A DNA stretch of 64,000 nucleotides from Agrococcus casei LMG 22410 (GTDB lineage: Bacteria > Actinomycetota > Actinomycetes > Actinomycetales > Microbacteriaceae). Position 1 is the stretch's first letter. Each line of letters opens with the position of its first letter. The stretch is taken from NCBI RefSeq assembly GCF_900163565.1, contig NZ_FUHU01000004.1, positions 23,218 to 87,217 on the forward strand. Reading direction: 5' to 3'. The translations under genes and the position numbers were made by a program. Below the pieces are notes generated by a model. That model was not told the origin of the DNA and ran no database searches. It saw nothing but the letters and a program-made list of their open reading frames with translations. Positions 50,687-60,639 of the stretch are shown in pieces.

Positions 50687-52219
50687 ATGGGTTTCTATGT
50701 CACCACGCCGATCTTCTACGTCAACGACGTTCCGCACATCGGCCACGCATACAACATCGTCGCCGCTGACGCCCTCGCAAGATGGCACCGGATGCGCGGT
50801 GAAGACACGTGGATGCTCACCGGAACCGACGAGCACGGCCAGAAGATCCTGCGCACGGCGACTGCGAACGACTCGACGCCGGAGGACTGGACCGACCGTC
50901 TGGTCGACACCGCCTGGAAGCCCAACCTCGAGGTGCTGAACGTCGCCAACGACGACTTCATCCGCACCACCGAGCCCCGTCACCGTGACGGCGTGCAAAA
51001 GTTTCTGCAGCGCCTCTACGACTCGGGCTACATCTACTACGGCGAGTTCGAGGCCGAATACTGCGTCGGCTGCGAGGAGTACAAGACCTCGACCGACCTC
51101 GTGCCCGGTCAGGGCGAGTACGAGGGGCAGCAGGTCTGCTCGATCCACTCGCGTCCGACCGAGACGGTGAAGGAGGCCAACTACTTCTTCAAGCTCTCTG
51201 AGTTCCAGGATCGCCTGCTCGATCTCTACGACTCGCGTCCCGAGTACGTGCAGCCTGCCAGCGTGCGCAACGAGCTGCGCTCGTTCATCGCAGCCGGCCT
51301 CAATGACCTCTCGATCTCGCGCTCGACGTTCGACTGGGGCATCAAGGTGCCGTGGGACGAGAAGCACGTCGTGTACGTGTGGTTCGATGCGCTGCTCAAC
51401 TACATCACCGCAATCGGCTACGGCGAAGACGACGAGAGCTTCGAGCGCCGCTGGCCCGGCAACCACATCGTCGGCAAAGACATCGCGCGCTTCCACGCCG
51501 TGATCTGGCCGGCCATGCAGATGGCTGCCGGCATCGAGATCTCAGAGCGGGTGTACGGTCACGGCTGGCTGCTCGTCGGCGGCGAGAAGATGTCGAAGTC
51601 GAAGGCGACGGGCATCAGCCCTGAGCAGATCACCGACGTGTTCGGTGTCGACGCGTTCCGCTTCTACTTCTTGTCGGCCATCCACTTCGGCTCAGACGGC
51701 TCGTTCTCGTGGGAAGACCTCGACTCGCGCTACCACTCTGAGCTCGCGAACGGCATCGGCAACCTCGCAAGCCGAGTCATCGCCATGATCAACAAGTACT
51801 TCGACGGACAGATCCCGCAGAATGCTGCCGAACCAGCTCTTGCTGAGCTCTTCGCGGGCGCCACCGACCGTGCGAACGCCGCGATCGACGAGTTCCAGAT
51901 TCACGACGCCGTCGCAGAGGCCTTCTCGATCGTCGACCGCCTCAATGGCTACATCACCGAGACGACACCGTGGGTGCTTGCGAAGGACGAAGCGCAGCGC
52001 GACCGGCTCGCCGAGGTGCTGGCCACCAACATCCGCGGCATCGGCACGGCCGCCGTGCTGCTGGCGCCGATCATGCCCGAGAGTGCGCAGAAGCTCTGGC
52101 AGGGCATCGGCGGCGAGGGCGACATCGCCGATCAGCGCATCCAGGACGCCAGCAGCTGGGTCGGCTCCGACCGAGTCGGCGAGCTGCCGCCGCTGTTCCC
52201 CCGCATCGAGCAGAGCTAG
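50687..52219 (+). CDS. metG: Methionyl-tRNA synthetase
   Basis: Class I aminoacyl-tRNA synthetase, 510 residues. HIGH motif as PHIGHAY (~16-22), KMSKS motif in GGEKMSKSKATG (~300), zinc knuckle CVGCEEY plus VCSIHS in the connective domain, and a helical anticodon-binding C-terminus. The short C-terminus lacks the EMAP-like tRNA-binding extension, as in other actinobacterial forms. ATG 50687 has a TAAGAT box seven bases upstream. Confidence 0.96.
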   Translation: MGFYVTTPIFYVNDVPHIGHAYNIVAADALARWHRMRGEDTWMLTGTDEHGQKILRTATANDSTPEDWTDRLVDTAWKPNLEVLNVANDDFIRTTEPRHRDGVQKFLQRLYDSGYIYYGEFEAEYCVGCEEYKTSTDLVPGQGEYEGQQVCSIHSRPTETVKEANYFFKLSEFQDRLLDLYDSRPEYVQPASVRNELRSFIAAGLNDLSISRSTFDWGIKVPWDEKHVVYVWFDALLNYITAIGYGEDDESFERRWPGNHIVGKDIARFHAVIWPAMQMAAGIEISERVYGHGWLLVGGEKMSKSKATGISPEQITDVFGVDAFRFYFLSAIHFGSDGSFSWEDLDSRYHSELANGIGNLASRVIAMINKYFDGQIPQNAAEPALAELFAGATDRANAAIDEFQIHDAVAEAFSIVDRLNGYITETTPWVLAKDEAQRDRLAEVLATNIRGIGTAAVLLAPIMPESAQKLWQGIGGEGDIADQRIQDASSWVGSDRVGELPPLFPRIEQS

Positions 52220-52231
52220 CAGCGCCCGAAG

Positions 52232-52717
52232 TCAGTACGCGGGCCAGGGCTCCGGAGCAAACGGCTCTGGGTCGATGGAGACGGTGCGCTCGTCGCCTCC
52301 GTCTGTGCTGACCAGATGCGCATTCACAGCCCCGGTCACCTCGAACGGCTCGGCGAAGACTGCCTGGTAGAGGTACGGGTGCAGATCTGCGGTGCATGTG
52401 GTTTCGTCATTGCCGGCGGGAGGATCGAACCGCATTTCGATCTCATCGCCGTCGCTGACGACTTCGACGGGAGTCGGGTCGCAGGCTTCGACCCCAGAGC
52501 CTCCGAAGTAGATGTGCAGCAGTTCTCCCGGCTCGTCCCACCACAAGGTGAACTCTCCGATAGGAAGCGCGTTCACGTCGATGTTCGGATCGCTGACGAT
52601 CACTGGGTCAGCGGTGTGGTCAGTCATTCCCCCTGCGCAGCCGACCAGGCCAAGCCCGCCGACGAGCACACACGCTGCGGTCAGACACGCAGCGGTCACA
52701 GCCCGTGGAGCATTCAC
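52232..52717 (-). CDS. Putative lipoprotein, paralogue of the next
   Basis: A 161-residue exported lipoprotein: signal peptide residues 1-26, lipobox GLVGC (Cys27), then a small beta domain. It shares with the adjacent protein the order W.EPG.LL.IY..GS....C.PTP.E...DG..I.. and a second Cys (TCTADL), indicating tandem duplication. Cysteines in the mature part probably form one disulfide. ATG 52717 overlaps the upstream gene's stop by four bases. Function unknown. Confidence 0.75.
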   Translation of the reverse strand: MNAPRAVTAACLTAACVLVGGLGLVGCAGGMTDHTADPVIVSDPNIDVNALPIGEFTLWWDEPGELLHIYFGGSGVEACDPTPVEVVSDGDEIEMRFDPPAGNDETTCTADLHPYLYQAVFAEPFEVTGAVNAHLVSTDGGDERTVSIDPEPFAPEPWPAY

Positions 52718-53223
52718 GGCTTGAACGGCTCGTCGCTGATCTCGGATTCGACCTCGGTCTCGTCCTCAGACGTGTTCGTCAGAGTGAGCGGCAGCGGGCC
52801 GTTCACAGCAAACGGCTGATCCCACTCGACTTCCCAGCCGTGGATCACGAGGTCCATGGTGCAGGTGAGGGCCGCGTCGACGGGTTCGAAGTCGATCGTG
52901 ACCTGCGTGCCGTCGGTCGTCGCCTCGATCGGCGTCGGCACGCAGCCGGGGGTGCTCGACCCCGAGATGTAGATGCGCAGGGTCTTGCCCGGTTCGATCC
53001 AGTGCACGGATGCGGGGGCGTCGGCATCGAGCGGAACTTCCAGCGAGCCGCTGCTCAGCGCGGGCGTCGCGGTCTGCTCGTCGGTCTCCGACGGAAGCGG
53101 AGCGCTCGTCTCGGTCGACTGCGACGGACCCGACTCGTCTGCGGACTCGTCTGCCTCGCCGCCGCCGCTCGCGCATCCGGTCATGGCAAGCAGCACCACT
53201 GCTCCGACTGCCACTCTGCGCAT
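52714..53223 (-). CDS. Putative lipoprotein with Ser/Thr/Glu linker
   Basis: A 169-residue lipoprotein: signal with lipobox AMTGC (Cys17), a Ser/Glu/Thr-rich linker (~20-60), and the same beta domain as its neighbour (WIEPGKTLRIYISGSSTPGCVPTPIEATTDG; second Cys in LTCTMDL). AAGGGGG precedes ATG 53223. The linker is a plausible O-mannosylation target for the PMT encoded nearby. Function unknown. Confidence 0.75.
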   Translation of the reverse strand: MRRVAVGAVVLLAMTGCASGGGEADESADESGPSQSTETSAPLPSETDEQTATPALSSGSLEVPLDADAPASVHWIEPGKTLRIYISGSSTPGCVPTPIEATTDGTQVTIDFEPVDAALTCTMDLVIHGWEVEWDQPFAVNGPLPLTLTNTSEDETEVESEISDEPFKP

Positions 53224-53281
53224 GTGCTGGCCCCCTTCGATTCACTCCAGCATAGGGAACAGCAAACCGGCTGCACGCTCC

Positions 53282-53287
53282 TAGACT
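53282..53287 (+). promoter_or_regulatory. Leaderless-type -10 box for tatD
   Basis: TAGACT, seven bases before ATG 53295. Confidence 0.5.
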
Positions 53288-53294
53288 TGTCGTC

Positions 53295-54218
53295 ATGTCA
53301 GATCGTCTTGCCGTCGGCCCCTCATCGACCGTCATGCCCGGCGGCGAGTACGTGCGCGAGCGAGAAGACAGCTCGCGTGACCGCGGCCGCCCCGCGGTGC
53401 CCGAGCCGCTCGCGATCGCCGTCTACGACAATCACACGCACCTCGAGATCCAGGACGGCGAGGAGTTCGGCTACGACCAGGCGCTGGCACGTGCGGCCGA
53501 GGCCGGCATCGCCGGTGTCGTGCAGGTCGGCGGCGACGTGGAGTCGAGCAGGTGGTCGGCTGCCCTTGCCGCTCAGGAGTCTGGCGTCCTGGCTGCTGTT
53601 GCCGTGCATCCGAATGAAGCTCCTGGCTACAAGGCCGCCGGAACTCTCGACGCTGCGCTTGCCGTGATCGACGAGCTCGCCGAGCAGCCCCGGGTTCGAG
53701 CGATCGGCGAGACGGGCCTCGACTTCTTCCGGACCGAGGGTGACGAGGCCCTGCGAGCACAGGCGGAGTCGTTCGAGGCGCACATCGACATGGCGAAGCG
53801 GCACGGGCTCGCGATGCAGATTCACGATCGGGATGCGCACGACGCGGTCGTCGAGACGCTGCTGCGGGTTGGCGCACCAGTGAAGACGGTCTTTCACTGC
53901 TTCTCGGGTGACGAAGACCTGGCTCGGCTTGCGAACGAGCACGGCTGGTACCTGTCGTTCGCGGGCACGGTGACCTTCAAGAATGCCGCCAACGTGCAGC
54001 GGGCGCTCGATGTCGTCGACCACTCGCGCATTCTGATCGAGACGGATGCGCCGTTCCTGACCCCGGTGCCGCTGCGGGGGAGGCCCAACAGCCCCTATCT
54101 CATGCCGCACACCGTGCGATTCATGGCCGAGCGGCTCGGCATGCACGAGGATGCGCTGTGCGAGATCGTCAACGAGAACACGCTGCGGGTCTACGGCAGC
54201 TGGAAGGACGACGCATGA
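53295..54218 (+). CDS. tatD: TatD family metal-dependent DNase
   Basis: TIM-barrel hydrolase of the TatD/YcfH family, 307 residues, implicated in DNA repair exonuclease activity. Metal motifs: DNHTHLE (first strand), GETGLDFFR, a His in QIHDRDAHDAVV, VFHCFSG and IETDAPFLTPVP. The N-terminal 35 residues before the barrel are longer than usual and polar. ATG 53295 has a TAGACT box seven bases upstream. The stop overlaps the rsmA start (ATGA). Confidence 0.93.
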   Translation: MSDRLAVGPSSTVMPGGEYVREREDSSRDRGRPAVPEPLAIAVYDNHTHLEIQDGEEFGYDQALARAAEAGIAGVVQVGGDVESSRWSAALAAQESGVLAAVAVHPNEAPGYKAAGTLDAALAVIDELAEQPRVRAIGETGLDFFRTEGDEALRAQAESFEAHIDMAKRHGLAMQIHDRDAHDAVVETLLRVGAPVKTVFHCFSGDEDLARLANEHGWYLSFAGTVTFKNAANVQRALDVVDHSRILIETDAPFLTPVPLRGRPNSPYLMPHTVRFMAERLGMHEDALCEIVNENTLRVYGSWKDDA

Positions 54219-55054
54219 GCGAGCAGGGCGCGCTGCTGGGAGCAGCCGAGATCCGCGAGCTTGCGGCCAGCCTCGACGTCGTGCCGGCCAAGCGGTGGGG
54301 GCAGAACTTCGTCGTCGACGGCAACACGGTTCGCCGCATCGTGCGCGTGGCAGACGTCGCCGGCCAGCGCGTGCTCGAGATCGGTCCGGGGCTCGGCTCG
54401 CTGACGCTCGGACTCACCGAAGCAGGCTGCGATGTGGTCGCGATCGAGATCGATCCGCGTCTCGCCGCGGCCCTGGCCGCGACCGTCGAGCGCAAGCAGC
54501 CCGGGGCAACCCTTCGCGTGATCGCCGACGACGCGATGCGCGTCACCGAGCTGCCGTTCGAGCCCGAGGCTCTTGTCGCGAATCTTCCGTACAACGTGTC
54601 GGTGCCGGTGTTGATCCACATGTTCGAGCACTTTCCGACGCTGCAGCGGTGCCTGGTCATGGTGCAGGCCGAGGTCGGCCATCGCATCGCGGCTGCGCCC
54701 GGCAGCAAGGTCTACGGCGCACCGAGCGTGAAGGCCGCCTGGTGGGGTTCGTGGAGCGTCGAGGCCGAGGTGTCGCGCCAGGTGTTCTGGCCGGTTCCGA
54801 ACGTCGACAGCGTGCTGGTCGGATTCAGGCCGGGCGAGATCCGCGGAGACGAGACGCTGCGGCGGGCAATGTTCGACGTCGTCGACGCGGCCTTCGGGCA
54901 GCGCCGCAAGATGCTGCGCGGAGCACTCGCCGGGCTGTTCGGCTCGAGCGAGGCGGCTTCGTCGGCGATCACGGCAGCGGGCGTCGACCCGACCGCACGA
55001 GGCGAAGCCCTGACGGTCGACGAGTTCATCGCGATTGCGAGACAATTGCGGTAG
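54215..55054 (+). CDS. rsmA: 16S rRNA dimethyladenosine transferase
   Basis: KsgA: dimethylates A1518 and A1519 of 16S rRNA. The 279 residues show KRWGQNFVVDGNTVRRIV, the SAM motif EIGPGLGSLTLGL, EIDPRLA and the catalytic NLPYNVSVPVL. ATG 54215 overlaps the tatD stop by four bases. Same order as in mycobacteria (Rv1008-Rv1010 region), except that no rpf gene intervenes. Confidence 0.95.
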   Translation: MSEQGALLGAAEIRELAASLDVVPAKRWGQNFVVDGNTVRRIVRVADVAGQRVLEIGPGLGSLTLGLTEAGCDVVAIEIDPRLAAALAATVERKQPGATLRVIADDAMRVTELPFEPEALVANLPYNVSVPVLIHMFEHFPTLQRCLVMVQAEVGHRIAAAPGSKVYGAPSVKAAWWGSWSVEAEVSRQVFWPVPNVDSVLVGFRPGEIRGDETLRRAMFDVVDAAFGQRRKMLRGALAGLFGSSEAASSAITAAGVDPTARGEALTVDEFIAIARQLR

Positions 55055-55078
55055 AACGCTGAGCACAAAGGAGTCGCA

Positions 55079-55615
55079 ATGCCCAAGCACATCCGACAGC
55101 AGGCCGGTTCTGAGGCCCTGCACACAGCGACCGGGCGCACGCATGACGAGTGGCACGAAGTGCTCGTCGCAGCCGGCGCATCCGGGTGGAAGCACAAGCA
55201 GATCGCCGAGCACCTCGTGGCCGAGCACGGCGTCGACGGCTGGTGGGCGCAGGGCATCACCGTCGACTTCGAGCAGCGGGTGCAGGGTCGTCAGCCCGGT
55301 CAGCGCTCTGACGGCACGTTCGAGTCGGCTGTGCGCCGCACGATTGCCGGCGAGCAGCTGGCTGCGCTCGAGCTCGTGGCCGCATCGGTTGCAGAGCGCT
55401 ACGGCGAGCCCGTCGCCAGGAGCATGACCCTTCGCACGCCCACGATTCGATTCAAGTCAGGCGACACCCGCGTCATCGTCGACGCGCAGCAGCCGAAGGC
55501 ATCCGGCACTTCGGTGGGCATCACGGTCGCCAAGCTACCCACTGCCGAAGCACTCGCAGAGGCCAAGTCGTGGGCGACAGGTGTGCTCGAGACCTGCCGC
55601 GACGGCCGGGGCTAG
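55079..55615 (+). CDS. DUF4287 domain protein
   Basis: A 178-residue protein. The N-terminal ~70 residues match DUF4287 (ATGRTHDEWHEVLVAAGA...HKQIAEHLVAEHGVDGWWAQGITVDFEQ). The rest resembles a START-like or DUF5655-type beta domain in layout, but I cannot name it. AAAGGAG precedes ATG 55079. Placed between rsmA and ispE; role unknown. Confidence 0.82.
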   Translation: MPKHIRQQAGSEALHTATGRTHDEWHEVLVAAGASGWKHKQIAEHLVAEHGVDGWWAQGITVDFEQRVQGRQPGQRSDGTFESAVRRTIAGEQLAALELVAASVAERYGEPVARSMTLRTPTIRFKSGDTRVIVDAQQPKASGTSVGITVAKLPTAEALAEAKSWATGVLETCRDGRG

Positions 55616-55694
55616 AAGGCTTGCAATTGATGGTGCACACAACAATTGGGTCTCGCTCGTCAGGAATCTTGCAGAAACAGCATGAACCGACCAG

Positions 55695-55700
55695 TAGGTT
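55695..55700 (+). promoter_or_regulatory. Leaderless-type -10 box for ispE
   Basis: TAGGTT, six bases before GTG 55707. Confidence 0.5.
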
Positions 55701-55706
55701 GAACAG

Positions 55707-56642
55707 GTGACAGATCGCGTGGTCCGCGCGAAAGCGCCAGCAAAGATCAACGTCTTCTTGGGCGTGGGATCCCTGCGATCCGACGGCTATCACGACCTCT
55801 CCACGGGCTTCCTGGCCGTGAGTCTCTTCGAGCATGTCGAAGTGCGTGCGGCCGACGACTTCTCGGTGACGCTCGACGGATCGATCGACACCTCGAGCGT
55901 TCCGCTCGGCGAATCGAACCTCGCGATCCGCGCCGCCCGCGCAGTCGCCGAGGCGTGCGGCGCAACAGGCGGTGCGCGCATCCGCATCGAGAAGCATGTT
56001 CCGATCGCTGGTGGCATGGGAGGCGGCAGTGCGGATGCGGCGGCCACCCTGGTCGCGTGCAACGAACTGTGGAACGCGGGGCTGAGTCGCGACGAGCTGC
56101 TCGCGCTCGCGGCCGACCTCGGCGCCGACGTGCCGTTCTCCCTCACCGGCGGCGTCGCCATGGGCACCGGCCGCGGCGATCAGCTTTCGCCTGCCCTGCA
56201 CAGGGGCAAGATGCACTGGGTGCTCGTGCCGGCCGACGGCGAGCTGTCGACGCCGGTGGTCTTTCACGAGCTCGACAAGCACCGCTGGAGTCAGCAGGGT
56301 GAGCTCGAGCGCAACGTGACACAGCCCATCGTCTCTGTCGGTGCGATGCAAGCGCTGCGCCTCGGCGACGTCCGCATGCTGGCCGAGACCATGCACAACG
56401 ACCTGCAGGCGCCTGCTCTCAAGCTGATGCCCCGTCTGGTCGGCACCCTCGAGCTCGGAGAGCGGATGGGCGCACTCGCCGGAATCGTCTCGGGTTCCGG
56501 GCCGACCTGTGCCTTCCTCTGTGAAGATGAAGAGTCAGCAGTGCAGCTGGTGCAGGACTTCTGTGACCAGAGCATTCGCGCTGTTCACGTCACCGGCCCC
56601 GTGGCCGGAGCCAAGATCACAGGAGCGAAGGTCAGATCATGA
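55707..56642 (+). CDS. ispE: 4-diphosphocytidyl-2-C-methyl-D-erythritol kinase
   Basis: GHMP kinase of the MEP isoprenoid pathway, 311 residues. N-terminal RAKAPAKINVFLGVG, the ATP-binding PIAGGMGGGSADAAATL (about residues 95-111) and GSGPTCAFL of motif 3 are present. GTG 55707 follows a TAGGTT box by six bases. The final codons overlap the next gene's ATG (ATGA). Confidence 0.95.
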   Translation: MTDRVVRAKAPAKINVFLGVGSLRSDGYHDLSTGFLAVSLFEHVEVRAADDFSVTLDGSIDTSSVPLGESNLAIRAARAVAEACGATGGARIRIEKHVPIAGGMGGGSADAAATLVACNELWNAGLSRDELLALAADLGADVPFSLTGGVAMGTGRGDQLSPALHRGKMHWVLVPADGELSTPVVFHELDKHRWSQQGELERNVTQPIVSVGAMQALRLGDVRMLAETMHNDLQAPALKLMPRLVGTLELGERMGALAGIVSGSGPTCAFLCEDEESAVQLVQDFCDQSIRAVHVTGPVAGAKITGAKVRS

Positions 56643-57478
56643 ACGACATCATTCGCGGAGCAACCGTGCTCGTGACAGGAGCCGCTCGCGGCATGGGCGC
56701 CATCTTCGCTCGTCGGGCTGCAGAAGACGGAGCAGCGGCGATCGCCCTGTGGGACATCGACGAGGCGCGGGCGAACGAGCTCGCAGCCGAGCTCGAGAAG
56801 CACGGCACGAAGGTGCGCGTCTATGTCGTCGACGTCTCAGACCTTGATGCGATCGAAGCGGGCGCCGCGCAGGTGCGTGCCGAGATCGGCGTGCCCGATG
56901 TGCTCATCAACAATGCCGGCATCGTCAAGGGCGCAGCGTTCTGGGAGCACGATCAGCGCCGCGACATCGACGCGACGATTCGGATCAACACGCTGGCCCC
57001 CATGTGGCTGACGCGTGACCTGCTGCCCGAGATGATGGCTGACACGTCGCGGCCCAAGCGCATTCTCAACATCGTCTCGGCTGCTGCGACGCTGCCGAAC
57101 CCCGGCATGAGTGTGTACGCCGCATCGAAGTGGGCAGTGCTCGGCTGGAGCGAGTCGCTGCGACTCGAGTTCGTCAAGCACAGGGTCGACCACATTGCGG
57201 TGACCTCGTTCTGCCCGAGCTACGTCTCGACCGGCATGTTCGAGGGTGCGCGCGGGCCGATGCTGACCCCGATTCTGACGCCCGAGACCGCGACGCAGGC
57301 TGCCTGGAGCGGCATGCTGAGCGGCAAGCCGATCGTGATGAAGCCCTGGACGGTCAAGTTCGCCATGGCGCTGCGCGGCGTCCTGCCGACGCGTGCATGG
57401 GACGTCGTCGCAGAACGGATGGGCGTGTACTCGTCCATGGACAAGTTCGTCGGGCGCACGGGCGCGAACCAGCGCTAG
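56639..57478 (+). CDS. Short-chain dehydrogenase/reductase
   Basis: Classical SDR, 279 residues. Cofactor motif TGAARGMG (~14-21) followed by an Asp (ALWDID), favouring NAD; NNAG (~90), Ser in NIVSAAATLP, and active YAASK (~160). The long C-terminal segment after PSYVSTGMF suits the retinol/acyl-alcohol group. ATG 56639 overlaps ispE by four bases. Convergent overlap of four bases with the HNH gene. Substrate unknown. Confidence 0.88.
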   Translation: MNDIIRGATVLVTGAARGMGAIFARRAAEDGAAAIALWDIDEARANELAAELEKHGTKVRVYVVDVSDLDAIEAGAAQVRAEIGVPDVLINNAGIVKGAAFWEHDQRRDIDATIRINTLAPMWLTRDLLPEMMADTSRPKRILNIVSAAATLPNPGMSVYAASKWAVLGWSESLRLEFVKHRVDHIAVTSFCPSYVSTGMFEGARGPMLTPILTPETATQAAWSGMLSGKPIVMKPWTVKFAMALRGVLPTRAWDVVAERMGVYSSMDKFVGRTGANQR

Positions 57479-59016
57479 AACAGCTCGGTTTCGAGCGGAG
57501 GGTCGTTCCACGGGTCTGGTCCGTCGGGCGGATACGGATCATGAGCTTGTTCTGACTCGATGATGATCGCGGTCGCAACCGGTTCGGGCTCGACTCGGCG
57601 CACGGTGCCGTCGGGGCTTGTCCATTCGAGGGTTCCGTTGGGCAGCTGCTGCACCCGCCAGCCGCGATTCGGGCCGAGCCGATGCTTCAGTGTGTGGTGG
57701 TGCCGGCAGAGCACTTCGAGGTTGTCGGCGACCGTTCTGCCGCCGTCTTCCCAGGCTTGGGTGTGATCGACATCGCAGTGCATAGCGGCTCGGCTGCAGC
57801 CGACGAATCGGCAGGTCTGGTCGCGCGCGACGATCAGACGGCGAAGCGAAGCCGTGGGCTGGTAGACGTCGGCTGTGACAGCCACGCCTGATGCCGGATC
57901 TGTGAACAGCCGCACCCACGACGGGGCACCGCCTGCCAGTCGCAGGGCGGTCGCGGTGTCGATGAGCGCGCCGCCGGCGGTCTCTGCCTGCTGGGCGCCG
58001 GCAACACCCGTGACGAGCGTTGCGGGCATCGTCACGTGCACCTTGGCGGTGACGCCTTCGAGCAGGCCCGCGTCGCAGGTGCCGGTGATCAGGGCCGCCA
58101 TCGCAGTGTCGCTGAGCCGCTGCGGCATGCGCCGCACGTCGTCTGCCGAAGCCGAGCGCGCCGCCTCGGTGAGGCGGTTCAATGCGGCCTCAGCCAGCAG
58201 TCCTGATGTCTTGATCACCAGATGCGCCATGCCTCCGCGCTGCTCTTCGATCCAGACAGCGCGATCGGCGAATGCCTCTTTCGCGATCTCGTCGGGGTCG
58301 CGGTGCTGAAAGCGCCTGGCGATGCGTGCGCTGACGCGTGCAAGCTGGCTCGGGGTGCGGTGGCCGACGACATCGAGCACCTCCTGCTCGAACCAGGGGC
58401 GCTGACGCTCTGTCAGTGCTTCTCCGGCGCGCTGGATGACGCGCACATGGCCGCGGTGGATGCGCCCGGCAGACCACGCATCGAGCGTCGCCGGATACTG
58501 CTCGGCGAGCAGCGCCGCCTCAGAGATGCGACCGCAGACCGTCTGCTCGGACTTCTGCAGCACCGAAGCCACAGTGGAGGTGACGAGCTGCTCTTCGGTC
58601 TCGTGGTTCATGCTGAGGCCGCCCGACTGGAGGCGCGCGACCTCGGCCGTCAGCAGGGCCGCGTTCGAGCGCATGCGCGTGAGCATCGCCTCTTGCCTCT
58701 CGACGAGCTGCTCGAAAGCGACGACGTTCGAGAGCTCCTGGTCGAGGGCTCGGCGGGCGTCGATGAATGCGCGAGCGTCGTCGAACGAGTCAAAGCAGCA
58801 GTCGCCGACCGTGAACCTGCCTGAGCCCTCGTCGACGATGTCGGCCTCGGTGAGCGACTGCGGCGTCGCGAGCTGGGCGAGCGCGGGCGTCGGCACGACG
58901 GGCTGTGAATCTGCGGGCTGTGAGGTTGCATCGCGGTGTTCATCACCACGGTTGGGCTCATCGCGCTGACCCTCAGACTCATCGCGGTCTTCTGCGCTGT
59001 TCGCATCATTCTGCAC
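57475..59016 (-). CDS. DUF222 HNH endonuclease family protein
   Basis: A 513-residue actinobacterial protein with a DUF222 helical domain (~80-390) and a C-terminal HNH nuclease core (CRFVGCSRAAMHCDVDHTQAWEDGG...NLEVLCRHHHTLKH), in which HTQAW and the HHH region supply the HNH metal site. The N-terminal ~60 residues are a low-complexity acidic/Gln segment. Family members are numerous in Microbacteriaceae; their role (mobile element-linked or other) is not settled. GTG 59016. Confidence 0.9.
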   Translation of the reverse strand: MQNDANSAEDRDESEGQRDEPNRGDEHRDATSQPADSQPVVPTPALAQLATPQSLTEADIVDEGSGRFTVGDCCFDSFDDARAFIDARRALDQELSNVVAFEQLVERQEAMLTRMRSNAALLTAEVARLQSGGLSMNHETEEQLVTSTVASVLQKSEQTVCGRISEAALLAEQYPATLDAWSAGRIHRGHVRVIQRAGEALTERQRPWFEQEVLDVVGHRTPSQLARVSARIARRFQHRDPDEIAKEAFADRAVWIEEQRGGMAHLVIKTSGLLAEAALNRLTEAARSASADDVRRMPQRLSDTAMAALITGTCDAGLLEGVTAKVHVTMPATLVTGVAGAQQAETAGGALIDTATALRLAGGAPSWVRLFTDPASGVAVTADVYQPTASLRRLIVARDQTCRFVGCSRAAMHCDVDHTQAWEDGGRTVADNLEVLCRHHHTLKHRLGPNRGWRVQQLPNGTLEWTSPDGTVRRVEPEPVATAIIIESEQAHDPYPPDGPDPWNDPPLETELF

Positions 59017-59181
59017 TGTTGCTCACCCCGTCTCTGCACTCGTTTTCGGCCTGCAAACAGACTGACAGCAACGTCTGACACGGCGACCCCGCGGCGTGTC
59101 TTGCGGTGCTGGGTCGTGCTGCGAGCATCCGTGTTCCTGCTCTGCTGCCGCCCCGATGCCGCGACTGTGCCGCCGCACGAC

Positions 59182-59187
59182 TAGCCT
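59182..59187 (+). promoter_or_regulatory. Leaderless-type -10 box for the native ABC-F gene
   Basis: TAGCCT, nine bases before ATG 59197. The preceding 180 bases (59017-59181) hold no other signal I can name. Confidence 0.4.
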
Positions 59188-59196
59188 GGTACTGCA

Positions 59197-60638
<1,442 letters not shown>

Positions 60639-60639
<1 letters not shown>

